Shown here piece after piece: positions 54,537-63,787 of a stretch of DNA of 64,000 nucleotides. The translations under genes were made by a program, and so were the position numbers. The number at the start of each line of letters is the position of its first letter. Within the stretch, counting starts at the first letter, position 1. A model generated the notes under the pieces. It made no database searches. It was not told the origin of the DNA and saw only the letters and a program-made list of their open reading frames with translations. The DNA is from Campylobacter concisus (GTDB taxonomy: Bacteria > Campylobacterota > Campylobacteria > Campylobacterales > Campylobacteraceae): positions 1 to 64,000 of the forward strand of contig NZ_PIQS01000006.1 of assembly GCF_003048405.1 (NCBI RefSeq). Reading direction: 5' to 3'.

Positions 54537-56789
54537 TTGATAAATAAAATTTTACTAGCTATTTTTTGTTTGATAGCTGGCTTTTGTCTATCGTTTTTTA
54601 AATCTCCAAAAGAGGATGAGACACCAAAAGATACTAATCAAACGATTTATTCTATAAATTTTGACAATTTGCCAGAAGAAGAGAGACAAAAATACATTAG
54701 CAAAGACGATCTTTACGAATATGGCGGATATATAACTCCAAAAAGCTATATCCAAAATTTTACTGAAACGAACGATCAAAATTTATCAAATGATGTAAAC
54801 GAACTTCAAGAACAAGTTCGTGAGCTAAGTAAAAAAAATAAAATTTTAGCTACTGATAATGTTGATATCAGCGAGAAAAATTTAGACTTTATAAGCAAAA
54901 TTTCAGAGATGAAAAAAAATATCGAAAATGAAAAAAATGAGATAGTTGAAAAAAATCAAAAGACGCTAGGTGAGCTTGAAGCACAACATTTTGAAAATAT
55001 ACAAACTCTCACAAAACGGCTAAATGAAGCTCAAGCTGATATGATTGAGAGCTCAAAAGCCTATGAAAAAAAGATAATAGACCTTGAAAATGCGATAAAT
55101 GAGGCAAAAAATGGCGATGAAAGTAAGGTAAAAGACATCGAAGCAAATTTTGCTAAATTTAAAGAGATGGCTGAGGCAAATTACACAGCTTTAAAAGAGC
55201 AAAATATAGAGCTAAATACGACGCTGGCTCAAAAAGACGCGCTAATAAAAGAGTATGAAAATGCTCAAAATGAAAAAGATAAAAACGAAAAAAGAGAAAT
55301 TTTGCTTTTAAAAGAGGAGATCGAGCGAGCAAAAAATGACGCTAAGACACAAAAATTTAGCTATGAAAAAGAGATAAATGCACTAACTGATGGCTTTGAA
55401 ACACAAAAAAGTGTTATGGAGGATGAGCTTTCAAAAAAGGCAAATAAGATAATTGATCTTGAGGAAGCGCTTGAGTCAAATCAAACTGCCTTAAAAGATA
55501 GAATTTATGAGCTTGATGAGATAAAGAAAAATTTAAACTCAAAAGATTTGGCAGTTGAAAACTATAATGGTAAAAATTTAGAGCTAAACGCCTCTCTTGC
55601 GGCACTTCATAAAAGTTTTAATGATTTAAAAGAAAAAAATCTTAAAAGCGAGCAGGAAAATAAACTCGCAAATGAAAATATAAATTCGCTTAAAAAAGAG
55701 CTTGAGCGAGTAAATTTGATAAATAAAAAGCTAGAGAAGCAAACTTTAGATGCAAATGCAAGTTTAAGTGAGCTAAATAAAAAGCTAAATTTGAGTGAAG
55801 AGAGCCTTAAAAATGCACGAGATGAACTAAAGGCGCTTGATACAAAGACAAATAAATTTTTAAAAACTTTATTTGAGCAAAATCAAACTATCTCTTTGCA
55901 GACTCAAAAGCTTGGGTTAAATGACAGCGAGTTGAAAAATTTAAGTGCAAAGATAAATTTAAAAGATGAAAAGATAAAAGAGCTGGAAAATAATCTCACG
56001 CAAACAAGTCAAACGCTAGCAGCAAAGCAAAGTGAGCTAGAAGCTCAAAAAAGGACACTAAAGATCGATATGCAAAATTATGAAATTTTGCGTCAGCAAA
56101 TAAATATTTTGCAAAAAAAGATAGCTGATACATCGGCTCTTTTTGCTGATAGTAATAAAAGTGGTGGTAAAAATTTACTAAGCTTACAAAATGAGCTTGA
56201 AAGTGCAAAACATAAGTTAAACGAGAGCAATAAGACGATTGAAAGGTTAAATTCTAAAATAAATGAACTTAGCTCATCTAGCGTAAAAGGAAGTCCAGTA
56301 AATGCCAAGATCATCGAACTTCAAAAAGATATCGAGCAAAATTTAAATAGGCAAGATGAGCTTGAAAACGAAAATGTGAATTTAAAAAATATCTTACAAG
56401 CGACAACTAAACCGGAGACGCCAACAAAGCTAGTTTTGATCTCTAGTTTTGAGTGCGATGACATGGACGCAAAAGATAAGGTTAGCGTGATGTGCAAGAA
56501 TAGAGTGAGCGAATTTTTACAAAGATTTAACTCAAACTACCTTTATGAGATAATTCCGATCGTAGATAAGAAAAATTTTGTCATCCCATCAAATGTAGCT
56601 CAAAGCATCAAAAAAGATGATCTTGGCAGGCTAAATAACTATGTAAATTATGGCGTTGGTAAAGAGCGCGCAAAGGCAGCAGCCGAGCTTATAAAAGAAG
56701 AATTTGGCGATTTTGCAAGGATCAGCTTTAGCTCAGAAGTGATCGTAAAAGATGTCACGCGTGGCTTTATCATCAAGGTTTATAGATGA
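54537..56789 (+). CDS. Large membrane-anchored coiled-coil protein, possible OmpA-like C-terminus
   Basis: 750 residues, starting at TTG 54537. A signal anchor (KILLAIFCLIAGFCLSFF) is followed by a linker with proline/acidic residues, then about 550 residues of heptad coiled coil (90-640), rich in E, K, N and L. The last 110 residues are globular: SFECDDMDAKDKVSVMC, VGKERAKAAAELIKEEFGD and FSSEVIVKDVTRGF have the order and spacing of an OmpA-type peptidoglycan-binding domain, though the key Asp/Arg residues are not certain. An envelope-spanning structural role is inferred. It starts 2 bases after the oxidoreductase stop and overlaps the next gene by four. Confidence 0.8.
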   Translation: MINKILLAIFCLIAGFCLSFFKSPKEDETPKDTNQTIYSINFDNLPEEERQKYISKDDLYEYGGYITPKSYIQNFTETNDQNLSNDVNELQEQVRELSKKNKILATDNVDISEKNLDFISKISEMKKNIENEKNEIVEKNQKTLGELEAQHFENIQTLTKRLNEAQADMIESSKAYEKKIIDLENAINEAKNGDESKVKDIEANFAKFKEMAEANYTALKEQNIELNTTLAQKDALIKEYENAQNEKDKNEKREILLLKEEIERAKNDAKTQKFSYEKEINALTDGFETQKSVMEDELSKKANKIIDLEEALESNQTALKDRIYELDEIKKNLNSKDLAVENYNGKNLELNASLAALHKSFNDLKEKNLKSEQENKLANENINSLKKELERVNLINKKLEKQTLDANASLSELNKKLNLSEESLKNARDELKALDTKTNKFLKTLFEQNQTISLQTQKLGLNDSELKNLSAKINLKDEKIKELENNLTQTSQTLAAKQSELEAQKRTLKIDMQNYEILRQQINILQKKIADTSALFADSNKSGGKNLLSLQNELESAKHKLNESNKTIERLNSKINELSSSSVKGSPVNAKIIELQKDIEQNLNRQDELENENVNLKNILQATTKPETPTKLVLISSFECDDMDAKDKVSVMCKNRVSEFLQRFNSNYLYEIIPIVDKKNFVIPSNVAQSIKKDDLGRLNNYVNYGVGKERAKAAAELIKEEFGDFARISFSSEVIVKDVTRGFIIKVYR

Positions 56790-57493
56790 TCTTGGCTCAG
56801 CTAAAAAGTGGCTATCGCTACAACAGCGATACGCTGGTACTTTATGATTTTATAAGCTCAAGTTTGAAAAATTTTTCAGGCAGGATTTTAGACGTTGGCG
56901 CAGGGTGCGGGATACTTGGGCTTTTACTTAAACGCGACTTTAAAAATTCCAGCCTAAGCTTGCTTGATATCTTGCAGATAAATGGTGAAATTTCTAAATT
57001 TAATGCCAGTAAGAATGGCTTGGAGGCAGAAATCATAAATGCTGATTTTGCAGATTTTAAAGATAGTGAGAAATTTGACCTCATCGTATCAAATCCACCA
57101 TTTTATCACGAGGGTGCAAAACAAAGCGAAGATGAGCATATAAAGGCTAGTAGATACACAAGCTCTTTGGGTCTAAAAGACTTTATAAAAGGTATAAGCG
57201 TAAATTTAAAGCCTCACAAAAGGGCGTTTTTTTGCTATGCACCTGATGATCTTAGTCAGATTGTAGCGTGTCTAAAAGAGTTTAAGTTAAATTTAGTAAG
57301 CCTAAAATTTATTCATACAAAGGCTGATAAGCCAGCAAATTTGGCCTTATTTGAGGTAAGAAATAATTCAAACTCAAAGTTAAAAATTTTGTCACCTTTA
57401 GTGATGAGTGAAAATGGCTCGCATACAAAAGAGGCGATTGAAATTTTTAAAAAAGCTAATACAAACAGCATTGATTATCAGGAACTAGCGTGA
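56786..57493 (+). CDS. tRNA1(Val) adenine-N6 methyltransferase (TrmN6/YfiC)-like
   Basis: 235 residues. LKSGYRYNSDTLVLYDFI is the TrmN6 start, ILDVGAGCGILGLLL AdoMet motif I, and VSNPPFYHEG the NPPY-type catalytic motif. It likely methylates A37 of tRNA-Val1. It overlaps the coiled-coil gene by four bases (ATGA) and the YkgJ gene by four (GTGA). Confidence 0.9.
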   Translation: MILAQLKSGYRYNSDTLVLYDFISSSLKNFSGRILDVGAGCGILGLLLKRDFKNSSLSLLDILQINGEISKFNASKNGLEAEIINADFADFKDSEKFDLIVSNPPFYHEGAKQSEDEHIKASRYTSSLGLKDFIKGISVNLKPHKRAFFCYAPDDLSQIVACLKEFKLNLVSLKFIHTKADKPANLALFEVRNNSNSKLKILSPLVMSENGSHTKEAIEIFKKANTNSIDYQELA

Positions 57494-57855
57494 GGGTGCA
57501 AGGCTTTAACTATGAGTTTGATGCGAGCTTTTGCGAGAGCTGCGGCGGCAAGTGTTGCACGGGAGAGAGTGGCTACATTTGGATAAACGAAGAAGAAATT
57601 TCAAAATTTTGCACCGCATTTTATATGAGTAAAGATGAGTTTGAAAAGCAGTTTTTAATAAGAGTTGGGCTAAGGTGTAGCATAAAAGAGAAGCCTTATG
57701 AAGATGGCTTTGCTTGTGTATTTTTTGATGAAAAAAATAAAAACTGCTCAGTTTATGAGCTAAGGCCACAGCAGTGTAGGACTTTTCCATTTTGGAATTA
57801 TTTTAAAAAAAATTTAAAGGAGCTAAAAGCAGAATGCATTGGCGTAAAATTTTAG
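57490..57855 (+). CDS. YkgJ-type cysteine cluster protein
   Basis: 121 residues from GTG 57490. ESCGGKCCTGESGYIWI, FACVFFDEKNKNC and LRPQQCRTFPFW give the CxxxCC...C...C...C pattern of the YkgJ family, thought to bind Zn or an Fe-S cluster. No further activity is known. Coupled to the methylase upstream; the TPR gene begins 22 bases before its end. Confidence 0.87.
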   Translation: MRVQGFNYEFDASFCESCGGKCCTGESGYIWINEEEISKFCTAFYMSKDEFEKQFLIRVGLRCSIKEKPYEDGFACVFFDEKNKNCSVYELRPQQCRTFPFWNYFKKNLKELKAECIGVKF

Positions 57856-59099
57856 TATTTTTTATGAGCGTATTTTTTAACTCGCAGCTACTTTTGGCTG
57901 ACGATAATAAAAGTATAAATTTACGTCTAATGCAGGCTTTATTGTTTCAAGATAGCGGAGATGTGAATGCTAGCATTCAAGCTTACTCAAACATTTTTAA
58001 AGATACAAATCAAAAAGCTTATTTAAAAGAGGCAATCAAACTCGCCTTTGCGACAAAAAATGAAAATTTAGACGCTTTGATAAGTGAAGGCGAAAAAAGC
58101 TTAAAAGACGATAGCGATTTTATCCGCATAAAGGTGGCAAATTTAGTAAATCTTTCAAAGCTAAATGAGGCTAAAAGTTTAATGCAAGAGCTTGCTACAA
58201 AAGAGCCAAATGCCCAAAATTTACTCATGCTTGGCACTATTTGTATGATGCAAAATGAAACAACGACTGCGCTAAAATACTTTGAAGAGGCTTACTCTCT
58301 AAAGCAAGAAGAAGAAAACTTGCTCCGTATCGTTGATATTTTGATAAATCGCATGGATAAGATAAAAGACGCTACAAAATATCTTGAAAAATTTAAAGAC
58401 GAACAAGGTTGCACGCTAAAGACTTGCGAGCTTTTGGCTGAAATTTACTCCCAGCAAAGAAATTTCCCAAAGGTGATCGAACTCTTTGAGGAGCTCTATG
58501 AGCTAAGTCACGACACTTCGTATATTGATAAGATCGTGCAGTTTTTTATATATGATAAAAATTACAAAGCAGCAATTGAAATTTTAAAAAAATATAGCTA
58601 CAACGATATGGCGCTTATGGATCTTTATGCGGCGACTAGTAATTTTGGTGATGCATACATACTTGCTGTTAAAATTTATAACGATAGCAGGGATTTAAAT
58701 TTTTTAGCAAAAGCCGCGATTTACGAATACGAGATGAATAAAGATACCTTGAACGAACAAAAAATGGCTGAAATTTTAGATAAATTTGAAGCTAGCGTGC
58801 CAAAGCTAGAAAATGATATGTTTTTTAACTATTATGGCTACTTGCTGATAGATCATGACATCGATCCTAGAAAGGGTATAGAGCTTGTGCAAAAGGCACT
58901 TGCTATCTCACCTGAGTCGCCTTATTACGAGGATTCGCTAGCGTGGGGATATTTTAAGCTTGGTGAGTGCAAAAAGGCAAAAAGCATTATGCAGCATGCA
59001 ATGAAAGATGTTGATTTTAGGACTTCAAAAGAGGCAAAAGAGCATTTACACCTAATAGAGCGCTGTATAATAAATCTAAATAAAAGGCTTAAAAAATGA
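57834..59099 (+). CDS. Exported TPR-repeat protein
   Basis: 421 residues. N-terminal signal peptide ([17 protein letters not shown]), then degenerate tetratricopeptide helices throughout ([54 protein letters not shown]). Probably a periplasmic scaffold; function unknown. The start is inside the YkgJ gene, and the stop overlaps trpC by four bases. C. jejuni has a TPR lipoprotein just before trpC (Cj0497-like), but no lipobox is clear here. Confidence 0.82.
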   Translation: MHWRKILVFFMSVFFNSQLLLADDNKSINLRLMQALLFQDSGDVNASIQAYSNIFKDTNQKAYLKEAIKLAFATKNENLDALISEGEKSLKDDSDFIRIKVANLVNLSKLNEAKSLMQELATKEPNAQNLLMLGTICMMQNETTTALKYFEEAYSLKQEEENLLRIVDILINRMDKIKDATKYLEKFKDEQGCTLKTCELLAEIYSQQRNFPKVIELFEELYELSHDTSYIDKIVQFFIYDKNYKAAIEILKKYSYNDMALMDLYAATSNFGDAYILAVKIYNDSRDLNFLAKAAIYEYEMNKDTLNEQKMAEILDKFEASVPKLENDMFFNYYGYLLIDHDIDPRKGIELVQKALAISPESPYYEDSLAWGYFKLGECKKAKSIMQHAMKDVDFRTSKEAKEHLHLIERCIINLNKRLKK

Positions 59100-59881
59100 T
59101 ACTTGATGAGATAATAAAAAAGACTAAAGATGATCTTGAAAAAAGAAAAGCAGACTTCCCTGAGGAGTGGCTTGGTCGCTCGCTCGCGTACAATCCATAC
59201 GTGCCAAGAGATGTTTTAAGTGCGCTTAGATCAAGTAAAGATGAGCCTATAAAAATCATAGCCGAGATTAAAAAAGCAAGCCCAAGCAAAGGTGTGATAA
59301 GAGAGGATTTTGAGCCTATAAAAATCGCTCAGGAATACGAGCCATACGCAAATGCTTTTAGTATCTTGACTGAGCCACATTGGTTTAAAGGCGACATCGA
59401 GTACATCACGCAGGTTCGTCGCTATGCATCAAGGCCTATCCTTAGAAAAGACTTTATTATTGATAAGTATCAAATTCTTGAAGCTCTTGTTTATGGGGCG
59501 GATTTTATCTTGCTCATCGCAAAAGCATTAACTCAAAACGAGCTAAAAGAGCTTTTAGACTACGCTCATCATTTAGGGCTTGAGGTTTTGGTTGAAACTC
59601 ACGACGCGAGTGATGTGAAAAAGGCTATCTTTGCAGGAGCAAATATAATAGGTATAAATCACCGAAATTTAGATGATTTTACGATGGATATGAGTCTTTG
59701 TGAGAAGCTCATACCACTTTTGCCAAATGGCAAGATAATAGTCGCTGAAAGCGGTCTTTACGAGCATGAACAGCTTAGAGAGCTAAGCAAAATAGGCGTA
59801 GATGCTTTCTTGATAGGAGAGCATTTTATGAGGCAAGACGATATAAAAAATGCCGTTAAAAAGATAAAGGAGGGCGAGTAA
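59096..59881 (+). CDS. trpC: Indole-3-glycerol phosphate synthase
   Basis: 261 residues, TIM barrel. [19 protein letters not shown] holds the catalytic Lys/substrate loop; [45 protein letters not shown] and VAESGLYE follow in order. It closes the indole ring in tryptophan synthesis. It stands apart from other trp genes, as in C. jejuni. Stop and next ATG share one base. Confidence 0.97.
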   Translation: MILDEIIKKTKDDLEKRKADFPEEWLGRSLAYNPYVPRDVLSALRSSKDEPIKIIAEIKKASPSKGVIREDFEPIKIAQEYEPYANAFSILTEPHWFKGDIEYITQVRRYASRPILRKDFIIDKYQILEALVYGADFILLIAKALTQNELKELLDYAHHLGLEVLVETHDASDVKKAIFAGANIIGINHRNLDDFTMDMSLCEKLIPLLPNGKIIVAESGLYEHEQLRELSKIGVDAFLIGEHFMRQDDIKNAVKKIKEGE

Positions 59882-60363
59882 TGCAGCACCTTTGTGCCCC
59901 TTGGAGAAGCGAATACTTTAGTGCTAAAAAAGATAGCTGTGTTTTTTGTGATGTTGTAAACTCAGATGATGATGATAAAAATGGCGTACTTTTTCGAGCC
60001 AAGCATTGTTTTGGGATTATGAATTTATATCCGTATTCTCCAGGTCATTTTATGATAATACCAAATCAGCATACCGACAAGATCGAAGAGCTTGATGAGC
60101 AGACTTGGTTTGAGATGAGTAAATTTGTAAGGCTTGGAGTTGAAATTTTAAAAAAAGAGCTTTATGCTAATGGTGTAAATATAGGTATGAATTTAGGCAA
60201 GGCAGCGGGAGCTGGCATAGCTGAGCACGTGCATTATCACCTTGTGCCAAGGTGGAGCGGGGATACAAATTTTATAACCACTATCTCTGATGTGAGAGTA
60301 AATGGCACGCCATTTCACCCACTTTTTGAGAAACTAAAAAAGGCATTTAGTGCCGTTATTTGA
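59881..60363 (+). CDS. HIT family nucleotide hydrolase/transferase
   Basis: 160 residues. CVFCDVVNSDDDDK at the N-terminus and the HIT motif HVHYHLVPRW near residue 120. The N-terminal CVFC and PYSPGHFMIIP resemble the AP4A phosphorylase-like branch. Substrate unknown, probably dinucleoside polyphosphates. Starts on the last base of trpC; its end overlaps mnmH by 14 bases. Confidence 0.93.
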   Translation: MQHLCAPWRSEYFSAKKDSCVFCDVVNSDDDDKNGVLFRAKHCFGIMNLYPYSPGHFMIIPNQHTDKIEELDEQTWFEMSKFVRLGVEILKKELYANGVNIGMNLGKAAGAGIAEHVHYHLVPRWSGDTNFITTISDVRVNGTPFHPLFEKLKKAFSAVI

Positions 60364-61357
60364 GCTTGATGCAGAGCAGTGGCTAGAGAAAAGAAGCTCT
60401 TTTGAAATTTTAATAGACGCAAGATCGCCACATGAATTTTCATATTCACACATAAAAGATGCCATAAATTTATACGCTTTAAATGACGCGGAACATAAAG
60501 AGGTAGGCACGATCTATAAAAGCGATAGATCCCTAGCAAAGAGTCTTGGTGCAAAGTATATCTGCAAAAATTTACAAAATATCATTGATGAGGTTTATAA
60601 AAGAGCCAAGGTTGGTTCAGCTATTGGCATCTACTGCGCTAAAGGTGGGCTTAGATCAAATTCTGTTGGCCATGTGCTTAGCATGATAGGATATAGAGTT
60701 TTTAGACTTAGTGGTGGCTATAAAGCTTATAGAAATCATGTTTTAGAATTTCTAAATCGACCTTTAAGCACAAAATTTATCACTCTTTTTGGAAATACTG
60801 GCTGCTATAAAAGCAAGCTCATAAGGGCTCTAAGTCCGTCAATAGACCTTGAAGCTATGGCAAATCATTTAGGATCTGTCTTTGGAGCGATAAATGGCGC
60901 GCAGCCAAGCCAAAAAAGCTTTGAAGATGCGTTGTTTGAAAAGCTCATCACACTAAAAGATGAAATTTGCTTTATCGAGGGTGAGAGCAGAAGGATAGGC
61001 TCGTTAAGTTTGCCAAAAAGTCTTTATGAGGCGATGCGTAGTGGCATAAATGTCGAAGTAAGTGCAAGTTTAGAAAAAAGAATTTCTTGTATAGTAGATG
61101 ACTATAAAAGTGTGGATAAAGCCTTTTTTGACGAGTGTATGAAGAAAATTTCACCATTTATCGATAAAAAAGCTAGAGATGAAGCTGTGGCTAAATTTAA
61201 TAAAAATGACATTGCTAAAGTAGCTGAAATTTTACTCACAAAATACTATGACAAGGTCTATAAGAAAAATGAAAATATTAATGTTTTCATAAATTCTGAT
61301 GACTTTGAAGAGGCCGTTAAAAAGCTAAATGATATAAAAAATGAAGCAAAATTTTAG
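60350..61357 (+). CDS. mnmH: tRNA 2-selenouridine synthase (MnmH/SelU) with atypical P-loop
   Basis: 335 residues from GTG 60350. Rhodanese domain with YCAKGGLRSNSVG (catalytic Cys near 96), then the nucleotide-binding half: the P-loop reads FGNTGCYKSKLI where family members normally have a glycine before the Lys (GxTGxGKT). DLEAMANHLGSVFG, QPSQKSFEDALF and IEGESRRIGSLSLP otherwise match MnmH. It swaps sulfur for selenium at U34 of tRNA. Terminator hairpin overlaps its stop. Confidence 0.88.
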   Translation: MPLFELDAEQWLEKRSSFEILIDARSPHEFSYSHIKDAINLYALNDAEHKEVGTIYKSDRSLAKSLGAKYICKNLQNIIDEVYKRAKVGSAIGIYCAKGGLRSNSVGHVLSMIGYRVFRLSGGYKAYRNHVLEFLNRPLSTKFITLFGNTGCYKSKLIRALSPSIDLEAMANHLGSVFGAINGAQPSQKSFEDALFEKLITLKDEICFIEGESRRIGSLSLPKSLYEAMRSGINVEVSASLEKRISCIVDDYKSVDKAFFDECMKKISPFIDKKARDEAVAKFNKNDIAKVAEILLTKYYDKVYKKNENINVFINSDDFEEAVKKLNDIKNEAKF

Positions 61358-61390
61358 GCTTATTTTAATTAAAAAAATTAAGCCTAAAAT
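61351..61390 (+). terminator. Terminator hairpin of mnmH
   Basis: ATTTTAGGCTTA (61351-61362) and TAAGCCTAAAAT (61379-61390) pair perfectly; the spacer TTTTAATTAAAA is itself near-palindromic. It includes the mnmH TAG. A TTTATA stretch follows. Confidence 0.7.
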
Positions 61391-61400
61391 TTATACAAAT

Positions 61401-61412
61401 GAGTTTTAACTC
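61401..61412. repeat. 12-bp palindrome in the mnmH-ilvI gap
   Basis: GAGTTTTAACTC, arms of five bases around TT. The remaining gap (61391-61589) is AT-rich with no further gene. Confidence 0.3.
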
Positions 61413-61589
61413 TTAAAATTTTATAGCCTTTGCTCACTTAAATTTATTGATTTTACTAAGAATAATATGTTTAATTTTATGTAAAATATTTTGTATTATT
61501 CTTCTAAACTAGTTAAAAATTTTTCAAGAAAATCAAAGTAATACCTAAAATTCGCTAGAAAGTTAAAATGGATTTAAAATGCTTTGGGA

Positions 61590-61595
61590 TATAAT
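61590..61595 (+). promoter_or_regulatory. -10 box of ilvI
   Basis: TATAAT 28 bases before the ATG. Leader would be only about 20 bases, so attenuation is unlikely. Confidence 0.65.
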
Positions 61596-61622
61596 CTGCG
61601 ATAAATTTATCAAAAGGCTAAA

Positions 61623-63323
61623 GTGATGATAAAACAGATTTCTGGTTCACAGATGATAAGCGAGGCCTTGCACGAAGAGGGCGTTGAGATAGTTTTTGGC
61701 TATCCTGGCGGTGCAGCTTTAAATATCTATGACGAAACATACAAGCAGACTTATTTCAAACACGTCTTGGTTCGCCACGAGCAAGCAGCCGTTCACGCGG
61801 CCGATGGATACGCTAGGGTTAGTGGTAAAGTTGGCGTTGCTTTTGTGACTAGTGGCCCTGGCTTTACAAATGCTGTCACTGGCCTTGCAACAGCTTATAG
61901 CGACAGTATTCCGATCGTGCTTATAAGCGGTCAAGTACCAACATTTATGATCGGTACAGATGCTTTTCAAGAGATCGATGCGGTCGGCATTTCACGCCCA
62001 TGCGTCAAGCACAATTTTTTAGTAAATAGCGTGGAGGAGCTGCCTCGCATTATAAAAGAGGCCTTTTATATTGCAAGATCAGGCCGCCCAGGACCAGTTC
62101 ATATCGACATTCCAAAAAATATTACATCAAAGCTTGGTGATTTTGTATATCCAAAAGAAATTTCTATTCCAAGTTACAAGCCAACTTATAAAGGCAACCA
62201 AAAGCAGATAAAAAAAGCAGCAGTTGCGATAAATGAAGCAAAAAGACCGCTTCTATACATCGGTGGCGGTGCGATCGCATCTGGAGCTAGCGATATCATC
62301 CGTAAATTTATGAAAAAAACTGGCATTCCAGCGGTTGAGACACTGATGGCTCTTGGTGTGCTTGACGCAAAAGATGAGCTAAATTTAGGCATGGCTGGTA
62401 TGCATGGTAGCTACGCTTCAAACATGGCTTTAAGCGAGTGTGATCTTTTGATCTCACTTGGAGCTAGATTTTGCGATAGGATCACTGGCAGAACGGATGA
62501 GTTTGCCAAACATGCAAAGATAATTCACATTGATATTGATCCAAGCTCTATTTCAAAGATCATAAACGCTCACTATCCAATCGTTGGCGATCTTACAAAC
62601 GTGTTAACTGAACTTTATGATGAGGTAAAGGGTGAGCCTAAAAACTATGCGTCTTGGAGAGAAATTTTAGATAGATATTCTAAACTAAATCCACTTGGCT
62701 ATACAGATAGCGACAAGGTCTTAAAGCCACAATGGGTCATCGAAGAGACCGCAAAGATAGCAGGAGCTGATGCGATAATCTCAACAGACGTCGGACAGCA
62801 CCAAATGTGGGTGGCGCAGTTTTATTCGTTTAACCGAGCAAGACAGCTTGTCACAAGTGGTGGACTTGGCACAATGGGATTTGGCCTCCCTGCAGCGATT
62901 GGTGCAAAATGTGCAAAACCAGACAATCTTGTTATAAATTTTACAGGCGATGGCTCAATACTTATGAATATCCAAGAGTTAATGACCGCTCATGAGATAA
63001 ATATGCCCGTTATAAACATCATTTTAAACAACAACTTCTTAGGCATGGTTCGTCAGTGGCAGACATTTTTTTATGAAAAACGCTACTCATCGACTGATCT
63101 TAGCTTGCAGCCTGATTTTGTAAAGATTGCTGAAGGATTTGGCGGAGTTGGCTTTGTTTGCAAGAGCAAGGATGAGTTTAGAAAGGCTTTAAAAGAAGCG
63201 ATCGATAGCAAAAAATCAGCGATGATCGACGTTAGGATCGACCGCTTTGAGGATGTGCTTCCTATGGTTCCAGCTGGAGCTGCGATTTATAATATGATAT
63301 TAAAGAGCAAGGAAGAAAAATGA
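61623..63323 (+). CDS. ilvI: Acetolactate synthase large subunit
   Basis: 566 residues. FGYPGGAALNIYD, VRHEQAAVHAADGYAR with the TPP-activating Glu, ISGQVP, the FAD region and GDGSILMNIQELMTAHEI with the TPP/Mg site are complete. It makes acetolactate and acetohydroxybutyrate for valine, leucine and isoleucine. A TATAAT box lies 28 bases upstream. Overlaps ilvH by four bases. Confidence 0.97.
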   Translation: MMIKQISGSQMISEALHEEGVEIVFGYPGGAALNIYDETYKQTYFKHVLVRHEQAAVHAADGYARVSGKVGVAFVTSGPGFTNAVTGLATAYSDSIPIVLISGQVPTFMIGTDAFQEIDAVGISRPCVKHNFLVNSVEELPRIIKEAFYIARSGRPGPVHIDIPKNITSKLGDFVYPKEISIPSYKPTYKGNQKQIKKAAVAINEAKRPLLYIGGGAIASGASDIIRKFMKKTGIPAVETLMALGVLDAKDELNLGMAGMHGSYASNMALSECDLLISLGARFCDRITGRTDEFAKHAKIIHIDIDPSSISKIINAHYPIVGDLTNVLTELYDEVKGEPKNYASWREILDRYSKLNPLGYTDSDKVLKPQWVIEETAKIAGADAIISTDVGQHQMWVAQFYSFNRARQLVTSGGLGTMGFGLPAAIGAKCAKPDNLVINFTGDGSILMNIQELMTAHEINMPVINIILNNNFLGMVRQWQTFFYEKRYSSTDLSLQPDFVKIAEGFGGVGFVCKSKDEFRKALKEAIDSKKSAMIDVRIDRFEDVLPMVPAGAAIYNMILKSKEEK

Positions 63324-63787
63324 GTATCAGAAGAACGATTTCGGTTATAGTTTTAAATGAACATGGCGTTTTGGCTAGAATTTCTGGGCTTTTTGCGGGC
63401 AGAGGCTACAATATCGACACGCTAACTGTCGCTCCGATACCTGAGAGCAACTTCTCAAGACTAAGTATAGTAACTAGTGGCGATGAGAGAGTTTTAGAGC
63501 AGATCGTAAAGCAGCTTCATAAGCTCATCCCAACGTATAAAGTCATAGAAAGTGGCGAATTTGTCGAAAAAGAGATGGCTCTTGTGAAAATCCCACTTGG
63601 TGAAAATTTTGCTGGTCTTGAGGCGATACTAAAGTCGTATAACGGTATCGTTACAAATACAAACGAAAACTACATCGTTGTCATGGTGGCTGACGATGCG
63701 AGTAGGATAGAGAACTTTTTAAAATCGATAAAGAAATTTAACCCAGTTGATGTCGTGCGCGGCGGATCTGTGATAATGGATATATGA
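63320..63787 (+). CDS. ilvH: Acetolactate synthase small (regulatory) subunit
   Basis: 155 residues. ACT domain at the N-terminus (RTISVIVLNEHGVLARISGL, RGYNIDTLTVAP) that binds valine for feedback control, and the C-terminal domain starting around 75. Start ATG overlaps the ilvI stop (ATGA); the stop overlaps the lpxD start. Confidence 0.97.
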   Translation: MSIRRTISVIVLNEHGVLARISGLFAGRGYNIDTLTVAPIPESNFSRLSIVTSGDERVLEQIVKQLHKLIPTYKVIESGEFVEKEMALVKIPLGENFAGLEAILKSYNGIVTNTNENYIVVMVADDASRIENFLKSIKKFNPVDVVRGGSVIMDI

